Assembly: GCA_041488155.1 (NCBI GenBank)
Contig: JBGPOS010000035.1
Location: 1-37,888, forward strand
Source: JBGPOS01 sp041488155
Lineage (GTDB): Bacteria > Chloroflexota > Dehalococcoidia > Tepidiformales > Tepidiformaceae
Length of the DNA stretch: 37,888 bases
Direction of reading: 5' to 3'
In this document: one piece after another, positions 24,730 through 33,563 of the stretch
How the letters are laid out: each line of letters opens with the position of its first letter
Position numbering within the stretch: position 1 is the first letter of the stretch
Made by a program: the position numbers and the translations under genes
Notes under the pieces: generated by a model
What the model was told of the DNA's origin: nothing
Database searches by the model: none
Seen by the model: the letters and a program-made list of their open reading frames with translations, nothing else

Positions 24730-27700
24730 ATGGCGGCAGGCACCCTCACCATTCTGTTCACGGATCTCGTCGGTTCGACGGAGATCCTCTCCCGGCTGCG
24801 AGAGGAAGGCGCGGAGAAGCTGCGCCAGGCGCACTTCACCATCCTCCGCGAGGCGGTCGCCCGCCACGAGGGTGAGGAAGTCAAGAACCTCGGCGACGGC
24901 TTGATGGTCGTCTTCGAAAGCACGCTTGCCGGGGTCAACTGTGCGGTCGCTATGCAGCAGGCGCTCGAACGGCACAACCGGCGTGCGAGCACGCTGCTGA
25001 GCATCCGCATCGGGATGAGCGTGGGGGAGCCAACGCAGCGCGAGAACGACTACTTCGGGACGCCAGTAGTCGAGGCTTCGCGGTTGTGCGCGCAGGCCGA
25101 CGGCGGACAGATCCTCGCTTCCGAGGTGGTGCGACTGCTCGTCGGGCTGCGCGGCGGACACACCTTCCGGAGCATGGGCTCAGTTGAGCTGAAAGGGCTG
25201 CCCGAGCCGGTAGCAGCGTGTGAGGTGGCCTGGGAGCCGCTTGACCTGCCCGGGGGCCAGGGCGTGCCCCTCCAGGCGACCCTCGCCGCCGGGGAGCGCA
25301 GCGCCTTCGTCGGGCGGGAGGACGCGCTGCAGCGTCTTGTCAGGGCCTGGGAACGAGCACGGACGGGAGAGCGACAGCTTGTGTTGTTGGCCGGAGAGCC
25401 GGGGATCGGCAAGACCCGGATCGCCATCGAGTTCGCGCGCCGGGTCCACGCTGAGGGGTCCACGGTGCTCTTCGGGCGGTCCGACGAAGAAACGCTCATC
25501 CCCTATCAGCCGTTCGTGGAGGCGCTCCGGCACTACTGCCTTTCGATCGAGGCGCACGAGATCAGGGAACAGGTGGGCGTCGCCGGCCCTGAGCTCGTCA
25601 CGCTCGTGCCCGAGCTGGCACGGCGAGTGCCTGGCCTGCCCGAGCCACTTCGAGGCGACCCGGAGGGCGATCGCTTCCGGCTGTTCGAGTCGGTTGCGAC
25701 GCTGTTGCGTCTTGCCGCCGAAGCGACGCCGCTGGTGTTGATCCTCGATGACCTCCACTGGGCTGACAAGCCGACCCTGCTGCTTCTGAAGAACATCATC
25801 CGGGAGCCAGTGGCGCAGCGCCTGCTCATCGTCGGGACGTACCGCGAGACCGACCTTTCGCGCAGCCACCCACTCTCCGAGGTGATGGCCGACCTGAGAC
25901 GCGAGCGGCTCTTCGAACGGGTATCGCTGGGCGGCCTGAACGAAGCCAACGTTGCTTCGTTGATGGCGGCGATGGCTGGCGTCGCCGCCCCTCCCGATGT
26001 TGTCCGCGCGGTCCACGACGAGACGGACGGCAATCCGTTCTTCATCGAAGAGGTGTTGCGCCACCTGGCCGAGTCGGGCGCCTTCGACCTGCGCGAAGGC
26101 CGCTGGGCGAGTGGACTTTCAGTCGAAGAGATGGGCATCCCGGAAGGGGTGCGGGAAGTGGTGGGGCGGCGACTCAACCGGCTCTCGGAAAGCTGCAACA
26201 AGGCTCTCGCGGCCGCTTCGGCGATCGGACGCCAGTTCGGCCTCGACGTGCTCGAGCGGGTGGCCGGGGTCGAAGGCGACGCGCTCTTCGAGCTGATCGA
26301 GGAGGCCGTTGCCGCCCACGTTCTCGAAGAAGTCCACGGCGAGATCGATCGCTACAGTTTCAGCCACGCCCTCATTCGCCAGGTGCTCTACGAAGAGCTC
26401 ACCGCCGGGCGGCGGGTACGCCTGCACCGCCAGATCGGCCAGTCGCTCGAAGCTGTGCAACGCAAAGGTGAGTCCCCAAACCTCGCTGAGCTTGCTTTTC
26501 ACTTCTTCGAAGCGGCGACCGGCGGCGACACCGAGAAGGCGATCGAGTACTCGATCCGCGCCGCCGAGCAAGCGACTTCGCAGGCAGCCTACGAAGAGGC
26601 GGCCGGACACTACGTGGCCGCGCTCCAGGTGCTGGAAATGGTCGAACCCGACCTCGCTCGGGAGTGCGACCTGCTCCTCGGGTTGGGACAGGCGCAGCGC
26701 CGGGCGGGCGAGGCGCGGGCGGCGATGGAGACGTTCAAGAAAGTAGCTGGCGTGGCGGCAAGCCAGTCCGACGGAGTGCGGCGCGCCGTCGCGGCGCTCA
26801 ATTACGAGCAAGCGTTTCTCCTCACGGGCGAGTTCCGATCGAAGCCAGACCCGAGCGCCGAATTGATGAAGGAGGCGCTGGCAGGCCTCGGCCAGGAGCC
26901 CGCTATCCGCAGCCGCCTGCTGGCGAGCCTCGCGCGGGCCGCGTACTACGGGGGCGAACTGGGGCGGTCGGCGGAGCTCAGCGTCGAGGCGGTTGCGGAG
27001 GCGCAGGCCTCGGGAGATGGCGCGGCGATGGTCTCTGCGCTCGACGCAAGGCGCACGACTCTCTGGACGCCGGACCACAGCATTGCCGAAAGACTCGATG
27101 CGGCCCTCGCTTGCCTCGCCCAGGCAGAGAAGGAAGGGGATGTGGAGGTCGCCCTCGAATCGAGGAAGTGGATCATCACCGCTCTCCTCGAACGGGGCGA
27201 CGTCGCCGGTGCCGACGCCCAGATCCAGGCGTATGCGACCGTCGCCGAGTCGCTGCGCCAACCAGCCTATTCGTACTCGACCCACCTCTTCCGGGGTATG
27301 CGGGCATCCATGAGCGGCGAGTTCGCTGAGGTCTCTCGGGAGGTAGAGCGGACACTGGCAGTGGGCGCCAGGGCGGGTAGCTTCAATGCTCGGATCCAGG
27401 CGTTGACCATGGCCGGCATCTCAGGCGTGCTGTCGGGCAACATTCCAGCCCTGCGGGAGTGGACGGAGGCCATGCCCGACGCTTACCCGGTCGGCGCCGT
27501 CTGGTTCGCTTCTGAACAGGGAAACATCACCGAGGCCCAGCGCGGGTGGGCACGTTTGCGAACGGAGCTGCTGGCTGACATGCAGCGGGACTTCCTCTGG
27601 AAGGGGTCGATGTCGATCGTGGCGGAAATCGTACACTCACTCGACTATCGGGCTGATGCCGATCGTGTATACGAGCTGCTCGTGCCCTTCAGCGGAGAGG

Positions 27701-28023
27701 TCCTCGTGGTCGGTCCTGCGGTCGGTTGCGTTGGTCCGGTCGACTACTACCTGGGCACGATGGCGAGACTCGCGGGCCGGTACGACCAGGCGTTGGAACA
27801 CTTCGCGCAGGCGCTCGCACTGAATCGGCGTATGGGAGCGAAGCCCTACCTCGCGAGGACCGTCCTGGAGCAGGCGAAGGCGCTTCGTGGACGCGGCGCG
27901 GCCGAAGACAGGGAGACGGCTGCCGCCGTCGCCCGAGAGGCACTCGAAGCAGCCCGGGCGATGGGCATGGCGCCGCTGGAACGAGAGGCGAGCGAGCTGT
28001 TGCTGGCTCTCACGCCGGTCTGA
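24730..28023 (+). CDS. Class III adenylate/guanylate cyclase domain fused to AAA ATPase and TPR-like region
   Basis: 1097 residues in three parts. Residues 1-170 form a class III cyclase domain: metal Asp12 in FTDLVGST, Lys52 and Asp56 in VKNLGDG, and Arg118 in VVEASRL. The Asn normally four residues before that Arg is Val114, so activity may be weak or altered. Residues 190-480 are a STAND/AAA-type ATPase with Walker A GEPGIGKT (222-229) and Walker B LVLILDD (340-341). The remaining 600 residues are helical with TPR-like repeats. Such proteins are cytoplasmic signalling hubs in Chloroflexota and actinobacteria. A TATAAC box lies 8 nt before the ATG, so this transcript too may be nearly leaderless. 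A PHP gene follows 9 bp after the stop. Confidence 0.88.
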   Translation: MAAGTLTILFTDLVGSTEILSRLREEGAEKLRQAHFTILREAVARHEGEEVKNLGDGLMVVFESTLAGVNCAVAMQQALERHNRRASTLLSIRIGMSVGEPTQRENDYFGTPVVEASRLCAQADGGQILASEVVRLLVGLRGGHTFRSMGSVELKGLPEPVAACEVAWEPLDLPGGQGVPLQATLAAGERSAFVGREDALQRLVRAWERARTGERQLVLLAGEPGIGKTRIAIEFARRVHAEGSTVLFGRSDEETLIPYQPFVEALRHYCLSIEAHEIREQVGVAGPELVTLVPELARRVPGLPEPLRGDPEGDRFRLFESVATLLRLAAEATPLVLILDDLHWADKPTLLLLKNIIREPVAQRLLIVGTYRETDLSRSHPLSEVMADLRRERLFERVSLGGLNEANVASLMAAMAGVAAPPDVVRAVHDETDGNPFFIEEVLRHLAESGAFDLREGRWASGLSVEEMGIPEGVREVVGRRLNRLSESCNKALAAASAIGRQFGLDVLERVAGVEGDALFELIEEAVAAHVLEEVHGEIDRYSFSHALIRQVLYEELTAGRRVRLHRQIGQSLEAVQRKGESPNLAELAFHFFEAATGGDTEKAIEYSIRAAEQATSQAAYEEAAGHYVAALQVLEMVEPDLARECDLLLGLGQAQRRAGEARAAMETFKKVAGVAASQSDGVRRAVAALNYEQAFLLTGEFRSKPDPSAELMKEALAGLGQEPAIRSRLLASLARAAYYGGELGRSAELSVEAVAEAQASGDGAAMVSALDARRTTLWTPDHSIAERLDAALACLAQAEKEGDVEVALESRKWIITALLERGDVAGADAQIQAYATVAESLRQPAYSYSTHLFRGMRASMSGEFAEVSREVERTLAVGARAGSFNARIQALTMAGISGVLSGNIPALREWTEAMPDAYPVGAVWFASEQGNITEAQRGWARLRTELLADMQRDFLWKGSMSIVAEIVHSLDYRADADRVYELLVPFSGEVLVVGPAVGCVGPVDYYLGTMARLAGRYDQALEHFAQALALNRRMGAKPYLARTVLEQAKALRGRGAAEDRETAAAVAREALEAARAMGMAPLEREASELLLALTPV

Positions 28024-28032
28024 ACTGAATCA

Positions 28033-29055
28033 GTGGATCCCGTGGTTGCGCTGAAGCGCATCGCCTTCCTGCTGGAGCGTGCCTACGAGCCGACCTACCG
28101 GGTGCGAGCGTTCCGGCGGGCTGCGGCGGTGATCGAAGGACTCGACCCCGGCGAGGTCGCCCGGCGGGCAGCCGGCGGCGGGCTACGAGAGCTCGAAGGG
28201 ATCGGCGAAGCCACGGCAGCGGTGATCACCGAAGCGCTCGCTGGCAAGACCCCGGCCTACCTGGCGCGGCTCGAGGACAGCTCGCCGCCAGCCCCGCTCT
28301 CCGAGGGGGCAGCCGCCATCCGGGCGGCCCTACGCGGCGACTGCCACGTCCATTCCGACTGGTCGGACGGCGGCAGCCCGATCCGCGAGATGGCCGAGAC
28401 GGCGCGTGAGCTCGGGCACGACTACATCGTGCTGACGGACCACTCGCCCCGGCTGACGGTCGCCCGAGGTCTGACGGCGGCGCGGCTCCGGGACCAGCTC
28501 GAAGTTGTGGCCGCGTTGAACCGCGAGCTGGCGCCATTCCGAATCCTCACCGGGATCGAAGTCGACATCCTCGACGACGGCTCGCTCGACCAGGAACCCC
28601 AACTGCTGGCGCAGCTCGATGTCGTGGTGGCGAGCGTCCACAGCAAGCTGCAGATGGAGCGGGCGGCGATGACGAGGCGCATGGTGGTCGCGGTAGCGAA
28701 CCCCAACGTCGACATCCTGGGGCACTGCACCGGCCGCCTCATGGGCGGCAAGACGCGGGCGGAGTCGGCGTTCGACGCGGAGATGGTGTTCGCCGCCTGC
28801 GCCCAGTTCGACACGGCCGTGGAGATCAACTCCCGCCCCGACCGCCTGGACCCGCCCGAGCGGTTGCTGGCGCTGGCCCTGGAGATGGGCTGCCGCTTCG
28901 CGATCGACAGCGACGCCCACGCCCCCGGTCAGCTCGAATGGCTGGCGAACGGCTGCGCGAAGGCCGCCGACAGCAACGTGCCGCCGGAACGAATCGTGAA
29001 CACGCGCGACGCGGCGGCGCTCCAGGGGTGGGTTGGGCGACGAGCGGCGCCCTAG
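28033..29055 (+). CDS. PHP domain phosphoesterase with N-terminal PolX-like helix-hairpin-helix domain
   Basis: 340 residues. Residues 1-80 resemble the 8-kDa domain of PolX (YRVRAFRRAAAVIEGL, then LRELEGIGEATAAVI as a helix-hairpin-helix). The PHP metal-binding fold follows directly: GDCHVHSDWSDGG, LTDHSPRL, GIEVDIL, ASVHSK, GHCTGR and AIDSDAHAPG supply the His/Asp/Glu ligands. The polymerase palm and fingers of PolX are missing between the two. It is probably a DNA-repair-associated phosphoesterase or 3'-exonuclease; I recall the same short form in actinobacteria. The GTG start is 9 bp after the cyclase stop with no clear ribosome site. Its stop shares CTAG with the convergent M23-like gene. 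Confidence 0.85.
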   Translation: MDPVVALKRIAFLLERAYEPTYRVRAFRRAAAVIEGLDPGEVARRAAGGGLRELEGIGEATAAVITEALAGKTPAYLARLEDSSPPAPLSEGAAAIRAALRGDCHVHSDWSDGGSPIREMAETARELGHDYIVLTDHSPRLTVARGLTAARLRDQLEVVAALNRELAPFRILTGIEVDILDDGSLDQEPQLLAQLDVVVASVHSKLQMERAAMTRRMVVAVANPNVDILGHCTGRLMGGKTRAESAFDAEMVFAACAQFDTAVEINSRPDRLDPPERLLALALEMGCRFAIDSDAHAPGQLEWLANGCAKAADSNVPPERIVNTRDAAALQGWVGRRAAP

Positions 29056-30188
29056 TTGCAAACCCCGCCGTAGGTCTGGACGAAGGTCCCCACGGTGTTG
29101 CGGAAGACCTGCGTCTGGCAGGGACTGGTCGTGTACTGGATGAAGCCGCCCTCGAAGTCCTGGCGAATCGTGGGGAAGCCGGACTTGTTGTTGAGAGGGT
29201 AGCCCAGCGTGGTCGACCAGTCGTTGAAGGCGAACAGGATCGAACCTTCGACGCTGAACACGGACGTGAAGCCCGAGCGCCTCATGAACGCCTTCTGCCG
29301 AAAGCCGTCGGCCGACGGTCCTTCGAAGGTCTGGGCAACACCAGAGCTGAAGCCGAAGGGGAAGCCGAAACTGCAGCCGTGCACCCAGCGCGTGCTGTTC
29401 GAACACGGCGCGAAGTTCGAAGCGTCCAGCGCCTTCGTTGAACCGTAGTTCAGGCCGCCCCGATTGATGTACTCAGATTGGAGGAACGTATCGAGGGGGA
29501 GGTTGCCCACGCCACCGAACTGCGCGCCGGGAGGGGCGTTGTTCGAGAAGTCCTTGTGGCCGACCGGGAGGGCGCCAATTACGGTAGCGTCAGCCGAGCT
29601 GGCAACGTGCTGCGACACTCGCGTGTCTGCCGACGCGCCGCCGAACTGAAAGGCATCGGCTGCGCCGGCCGGGGTGAGCACGTTGGTCATGCGAAAGTGG
29701 AGATGGGCGCCACTCGCGTCGCCTCCGCAGGCCGTGGAAGGTGTTGGCTCCACCTGGCCGCTGTTGCCGGAGCGACCGAGCAACCGTCCCTGGAACAACG
29801 TGCCGCCGATTCGATCCAGTTGGCAGAGATGAGCGTAGGTGATGTATTTGACGCCTTCTAAGGTTCCAACTGCCTGCGTCACAAACGCTCCAAGGCCTGC
29901 CGTCGAGGTTGTGTCAGCGCTGATTTGGACGATGTCGCCCTGTCCCGACGCCAGCACCAGGCTTCTGAAACTCAGTCCCCAATCGATCGCGTAAGCGTCG
30001 GAACCGGTGTGCGTCGCCGTGTTAACGCTTCTGTTCACTGTCGGCTGAGTCCCGTCGTCGGGCCAGGGGAACCTCAGGCGCTGCCAAGAGTTTCCCGCAC
30101 CGCCGGCTGGTTCGACTGCATTGCCCGACAGCGTGCTCAAACTGAGCGCGAGCGACGCGGAAAACAGCAGAATTAACTTTCGAATCAT
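29052..30188 (-). CDS. Exported M23-like (LytM) peptidase domain protein
   Basis: 378 residues from the ATG at 30188. The signal peptide is RKLILLFSASLALSLSTLSG. The M23 zinc-site motifs are HTGSDAYAIDW, YAHLCQL, GRSGNSGQ and AHLHFRM, so the two histidines and the Asp of the lysostaphin-type fold are present. It would cut peptidoglycan cross-bridges or act as a non-catalytic regulator. The C-terminal ~130 residues contain aromatic/glycine-rich segments (GFPFGFSSG, LGYPLNNKSGFP) reminiscent of LGFP-like wall-binding repeats. The ATG overlaps the stop of the upstream gene (TGATG), with GGAGG about 8 nt before it, so the two are coupled. Confidence 0.82.
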   Translation of the reverse strand: MIRKLILLFSASLALSLSTLSGNAVEPAGGAGNSWQRLRFPWPDDGTQPTVNRSVNTATHTGSDAYAIDWGLSFRSLVLASGQGDIVQISADTTSTAGLGAFVTQAVGTLEGVKYITYAHLCQLDRIGGTLFQGRLLGRSGNSGQVEPTPSTACGGDASGAHLHFRMTNVLTPAGAADAFQFGGASADTRVSQHVASSADATVIGALPVGHKDFSNNAPPGAQFGGVGNLPLDTFLQSEYINRGGLNYGSTKALDASNFAPCSNSTRWVHGCSFGFPFGFSSGVAQTFEGPSADGFRQKAFMRRSGFTSVFSVEGSILFAFNDWSTTLGYPLNNKSGFPTIRQDFEGGFIQYTTSPCQTQVFRNTVGTFVQTYGGVCN

Positions 30189-30958
30189 CACTTCGCCTCC
30201 GAGAGGGAGGTAGCAGAGATGGTGGCCAGCACCGCCCGTGCTCTCGCCGTTGCAGATGCGATCGAACCTGGAGCCGACTCCGGGCCCACGGCGGTGACCT
30301 TTATCCAGTAATCAGGGGTTTCCGCCCAGACTTCGAGTTGCCAGCCGTAGAGCGGATACAACTCACGTCCGTTGAGGGCCGAACGCGCGATCAAGCACTC
30401 GGCGGCTCGGAGTCCAAGGATCGTCGTCACTGATTGCCGGGTGCACCCCAAGAAGAGGTGCTCAGCCTTCAGGTCAGGCCGTGAAAGAGGTCGAGAGAAG
30501 ACTCGAAATTCGACGAGTGAGGTCTGGTCGGACTTCGGATGGGCGTCAATCCCAAAACCCGTCACCGCAGTGACAGGAACTGCGGCCAGACGGTCGAACT
30601 CGAAATCGGCCGCCTCCCAGTCGACTGGGTAGCACATGACTAGTCTTCGCGACCTGGCTTTGAGGGCTCCCAACCCGGACGGGCAGGTTACCGTCGGCCA
30701 GCCATCCGGCCCAACTGCCACCGCCGGGAGAGTTGGGAAGGTGCGCGGAGTTGGACTCGAGGTGGCCGTGGCAGCGGGCGTTGGCGTAACCGTCGCGGTG
30801 GGCGTCGCGGTCGCCGTCGGCGTCGCAACCTGTTGGTTGTCGGGGCCGCCTTTGTGGGCGGCGGGACCGCTTGTGGCGATGACAACCGCTGCCGCGCCGG
30901 CTCCTCCCGCGATCGCCAGGCCCGCCAGGCCCGCTGCCATCCACGAACTCAAGATCAT
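30188..30958 (-). CDS. Membrane-anchored protein with T/P-rich linker, unknown function
   Basis: 256 residues. An N-terminal hydrophobic segment (about 5-28) anchors a T/P/A-rich linker (about 45-72), followed by a soluble extracytoplasmic domain with three cysteines in its core (TCPSG, VMCYPVDWE, GCTRQS). I do not recognise the domain; YPVDWEAADFEF is reminiscent of PsbP/lipoprotein-type folds but this is weak. GGAGGAG stands 7 nt before the ATG. It is translationally coupled to the M23-like gene downstream, so the pair may act together at the cell surface. Confidence 0.78.
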   Translation of the reverse strand: MILSSWMAAGLAGLAIAGGAGAAAVVIATSGPAAHKGGPDNQQVATPTATATPTATVTPTPAATATSSPTPRTFPTLPAVAVGPDGWPTVTCPSGLGALKARSRRLVMCYPVDWEAADFEFDRLAAVPVTAVTGFGIDAHPKSDQTSLVEFRVFSRPLSRPDLKAEHLFLGCTRQSVTTILGLRAAECLIARSALNGRELYPLYGWQLEVWAETPDYWIKVTAVGPESAPGSIASATARARAVLATISATSLSEAK

Positions 30959-31183
30959 CGCCGCTCCTCCGCCGCGTTATCTGACCAGACGCTGGTCTCA
31001 GCCCAACTGTTCCGCCGGATTCGACATCGCTACGGTAATCGCCCCCCCCCGGTTGCATGTCATTGGTCAGATGGATAGTTCTGAGCTGTCCGATGATCCG
31101 GGCATGACCTGTCCAAACGGCCATTGCCGGCCCGGCAAACGCCCTCGGCGTTCTGACGATGTCGCTGGCGTAGAATGCGCGTT
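30959..31183. promoter_or_regulatory. Divergent intergenic region with a dyad and a C9 tract
   Basis: This 225-bp gap separates the membrane-anchored protein (minus) from the aminotransferase (plus). GACCAG (30983-30988) and GCTGGTC (30991-30997, matching as CTGGTC) form a perfect 6-bp dyad with a 3-nt centre, about 25 bp before the minus-strand start, next to a possible GATAAC -10 box. A run of nine C lies at 31042-31050. The plus-strand leaderless box is at 31171-31183. I see no gene here. Confidence 0.5.
31171..31183 (+). promoter_or_regulatory. Leaderless-type -10 box for the aminotransferase
   Basis: TAGAAT (31171-31176), seven bases, then GTG at 31184. The box is preceded by GCTGGCG, the same bases found before the -10 of two of the Uma2 genes. 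Confidence 0.6.
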
Positions 31184-32515
31184 GTGACCACCGAGGAGGC
31201 CCTGCGCGAGTCCGCGTTTATCCCTCACGGGCGGCCCTTCGCGGTCGCGCGGGCGGAAGGCGCTTACCTCATAACCCCGGACGGCCGCCGCGTGCTCGAC
31301 GCCGCCGGCGGGGCGATCGTCGCCAACATCGGGCACGGCCGCCGCGAGGTCGCGGAGGTCGCGGCGAAGGCGATCGAAGAGCTGACCTACGTCGTCCCGA
31401 CCTTCGCCACCGAAGCCCGGGCGCGGCTGGTCGAGCGCCTGCGGCGAGCCTGGCTCCCGCCCGGGCTGACGCGCGTAAGCTTCACGAGCGGCGGCTCGGA
31501 ATCAGTCGAGGCCGCGATCCGGCTCGCCCGCCAGCACCACCTCGCGGCGGGCCGGACTGAGCGCTGGAAGGTGATCGGCACCGACCTCTCCTACCACGGC
31601 GTGAGCCTCGGGGCGCTCTCCGTGGGCGGCCACGCGGCACGGCGCAAGGGCTTCGAACCTCTCCTGATCGACTTCCCCAAAGCGCCCGCGCCCTACTGCC
31701 TCTCCTGCTCGCTTGGCCGCACCACGCCGGACTGCCGGGAGCAGGCCGCTGACAAACTCGAAGAGGTGATCGTGCGGGAAGGGCCGGACACAGTCGCAGC
31801 TTTCATCGCTGAGCCCGTCGTCGGCTCGGCCGGCGGCGTCACCGTCCCGCCCGCGAGTTACTGGCCCGGTGTGGCCGAGATCTGCAAGCGGTACGGCGTC
31901 CTCCTCATCGCCGACGAGGTCATGACGGGATTCGGGCGAACCGGCAAGCGCTTCGGGGTCGAACACTGGGGCGTCTCGCCCGACATCATGGTCGGAGGCA
32001 AGGGGTTGGCCGGCGGCTACGCGCCGATGGGCGGCATCTACGCCACGGAGGAAGTGGTGGCCCCGCTCGCTGAACGCCGCGAAGACCTCATGTTCTACAC
32101 CTTCTCCGCCCACCCGCCCTCACTCGCCATTGCCGACAAAGTGCTGGAGATCATGGAGCGGGAGGAGCTCGTCGCGCGGGCGGAGCGGATGGGCGGGGTC
32201 CTGCGCGAGCGACTCAAGGCGATCGAGGACCACCCGAACGTCGGGCAGGTGCGCGGGCTGGGACTGATGTGGGGGATCGAACTGGTGAAAGACCGCGAGA
32301 CGCTCGAACGCTTCCCCGCCGAGGCGCGGCTGACTTCGAGCGTGGTGGCCGCCGGGCTCGAACGGGGGGTGTTCTTCTACCCCGGCGGTTCGGGGCCCGC
32401 CCAGGACTCGGTCATGCTCGGGCCGCCCTTCATCATCAACGGCGAAGACATCGACGTGCTGGTGAACGTCCTGGGCGAATCGATCGACGCAGCCGTGGCA
32501 CGCACGACGCGCTAG
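31184..32515 (+). CDS. Class III PLP-dependent aminotransferase
   Basis: 443 residues from the GTG at 31184. It shows the fold-type I pattern of omega-transaminases: FTSGGSESVEAAIRLAR, YHGVSLGALS, AAFIAEPVVGSAGG, LIADEVMTGFGRTG with the cofactor Asp, and the PLP lysine in MVGGKGLAGGYAPMGG. A cysteine-containing APYCLSCSLG segment is typical of one branch of the family. The amine donor and acceptor are unknown. An ATG three codons upstream (31175) is in frame, but it overlaps the TAGAAT box, so the GTG is preferred. It converges with the lipoprotein gene and shares the CTAG at the stops. Confidence 0.9.
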   Translation: MTTEEALRESAFIPHGRPFAVARAEGAYLITPDGRRVLDAAGGAIVANIGHGRREVAEVAAKAIEELTYVVPTFATEARARLVERLRRAWLPPGLTRVSFTSGGSESVEAAIRLARQHHLAAGRTERWKVIGTDLSYHGVSLGALSVGGHAARRKGFEPLLIDFPKAPAPYCLSCSLGRTTPDCREQAADKLEEVIVREGPDTVAAFIAEPVVGSAGGVTVPPASYWPGVAEICKRYGVLLIADEVMTGFGRTGKRFGVEHWGVSPDIMVGGKGLAGGYAPMGGIYATEEVVAPLAERREDLMFYTFSAHPPSLAIADKVLEIMEREELVARAERMGGVLRERLKAIEDHPNVGQVRGLGLMWGIELVKDRETLERFPAEARLTSSVVAAGLERGVFFYPGGSGPAQDSVMLGPPFIINGEDIDVLVNVLGESIDAAVARTTR

Positions 32516-33468
32516 CGGCCCGCGGGCGGGGGCGGGTTGCCGGCATCGCCGGTCTTGAAGATGAAGAGACCTGCTCCCGCGACGAACGACGGGTCGCAGA
32601 TGATGCGCTTGCCTTCGAAGCCCGCTACCACCGTCGCCTCCCTCTGCCACGTCTTGCCTGCATCAGCGGAGAGGTAGCTCACGATCCCCTGCTCGCAGAC
32701 GTAGAGACGGACGCGGCCGTCGGACAGCGTGCTCAGTTCGGACACCCCACCGAACGAGAGCGTGTCGAAGGCCTCAAACCTGAGCCCGTCGCTGGATCGG
32801 GCGAGGGTCGTGGTGCGGCCTTTCGCCACCGCCATCAGCCAGGAGCCGTCGCTGAGTTGCGTCAGAGAAGGGTCGGTGGCGAGCTCGTCGAACTGGATCG
32901 CTCTGCCGACCAGCGTGAACGCCTGGCCGTCCCGGGAGTCGGCGATGCAGATGGCGTTCGAGCGGCCGGGGCCCGAGGGAGGCCCGAAGCCGCTCAGATA
33001 GACGAGGCGGATTCTGCCGTCGGGCAGGAGCGTGGCGTCGGGATCGACCATCCCCGCTGGGCCGGCAATGCCGTCCACGGAGACCGGACCGAGCGGCGTC
33101 ACCGAGTCGCCTGCCATCCTGGCAACCCAGACAGCGCCATCAGTACCGCTCACGTAGTAGATGCGCACGGTGCCATCCGCGAGGCGGACGCCGTCGGGCA
33201 CCGACGCATGGTCGAGGACCTGCCGCGCGCCAGTGGTTGTCACGCCATCAGAGGATCTGGCCACGACGACCTGGTGGAAGTAAGGGCCGCCTGCGTCGTT
33301 CACAGGACCGCCGCGCGTCGAGGCGAGCGCCTCGCAACCATCGTGGGGCAAGGGTGGCGGCACGACGGAGGTCGAAGAAGCCGGGACTGAACCGTCGCCG
33401 CCGCACCCGGCGATGCTCGCGAGGAGCAGGGCAACGGTGATCATGCCGAAGGACCGCGGGCCGCGCAT
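32512..33468 (-). CDS. Lipoprotein with sialidase/beta-propeller-like repeats
   Basis: 318 residues from the ATG at 33468. MRGPRSFGMITVALLLASIAGC is a lipoprotein signal with a clear lipobox. After a short spacer the protein consists of repeated blocks in which S-x-D-G or L-x-D-G turns are followed by strands (SSDGVTT, LADGTVRIYYVS, LPDGRIRLVYLSG, SRDGQAFT, LSDGSWLMAVA, SSDGLRFE, LSDGRVRLYVC, SADAGKTWQ). The last is an Asp-box-like motif of sialidase-type propellers. Catalytic sialidase residues are not evident, so it may only bind a ligand. A leaderless box fixes the start; the frame extends 22 codons further upstream. Confidence 0.82.
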   Translation of the reverse strand: MRGPRSFGMITVALLLASIAGCGGDGSVPASSTSVVPPPLPHDGCEALASTRGGPVNDAGGPYFHQVVVARSSDGVTTTGARQVLDHASVPDGVRLADGTVRIYYVSGTDGAVWVARMAGDSVTPLGPVSVDGIAGPAGMVDPDATLLPDGRIRLVYLSGFGPPSGPGRSNAICIADSRDGQAFTLVGRAIQFDELATDPSLTQLSDGSWLMAVAKGRTTTLARSSDGLRFEAFDTLSFGGVSELSTLSDGRVRLYVCEQGIVSYLSADAGKTWQREATVVAGFEGKRIICDPSFVAGAGLFIFKTGDAGNPPPPAGR

Positions 33469-33481
33469 GGCTGGCATCGTA
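33469..33481 (-). promoter_or_regulatory. Leaderless-type -10 box for the propeller lipoprotein
   Basis: TACGAT (33481-33476, minus strand), seven bases, then ATG at 33468. It lies in the 95-bp gap after the purM stop. Confidence 0.55.
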
Positions 33482-33563
33482 CCGGGGCAATGGCCGCGCC
33501 CAATGTGGAGGTGACGCTGAGGCGTGCCGAGCACGGCGTCCAGGTAAAGACGCCCGCCCTCGT

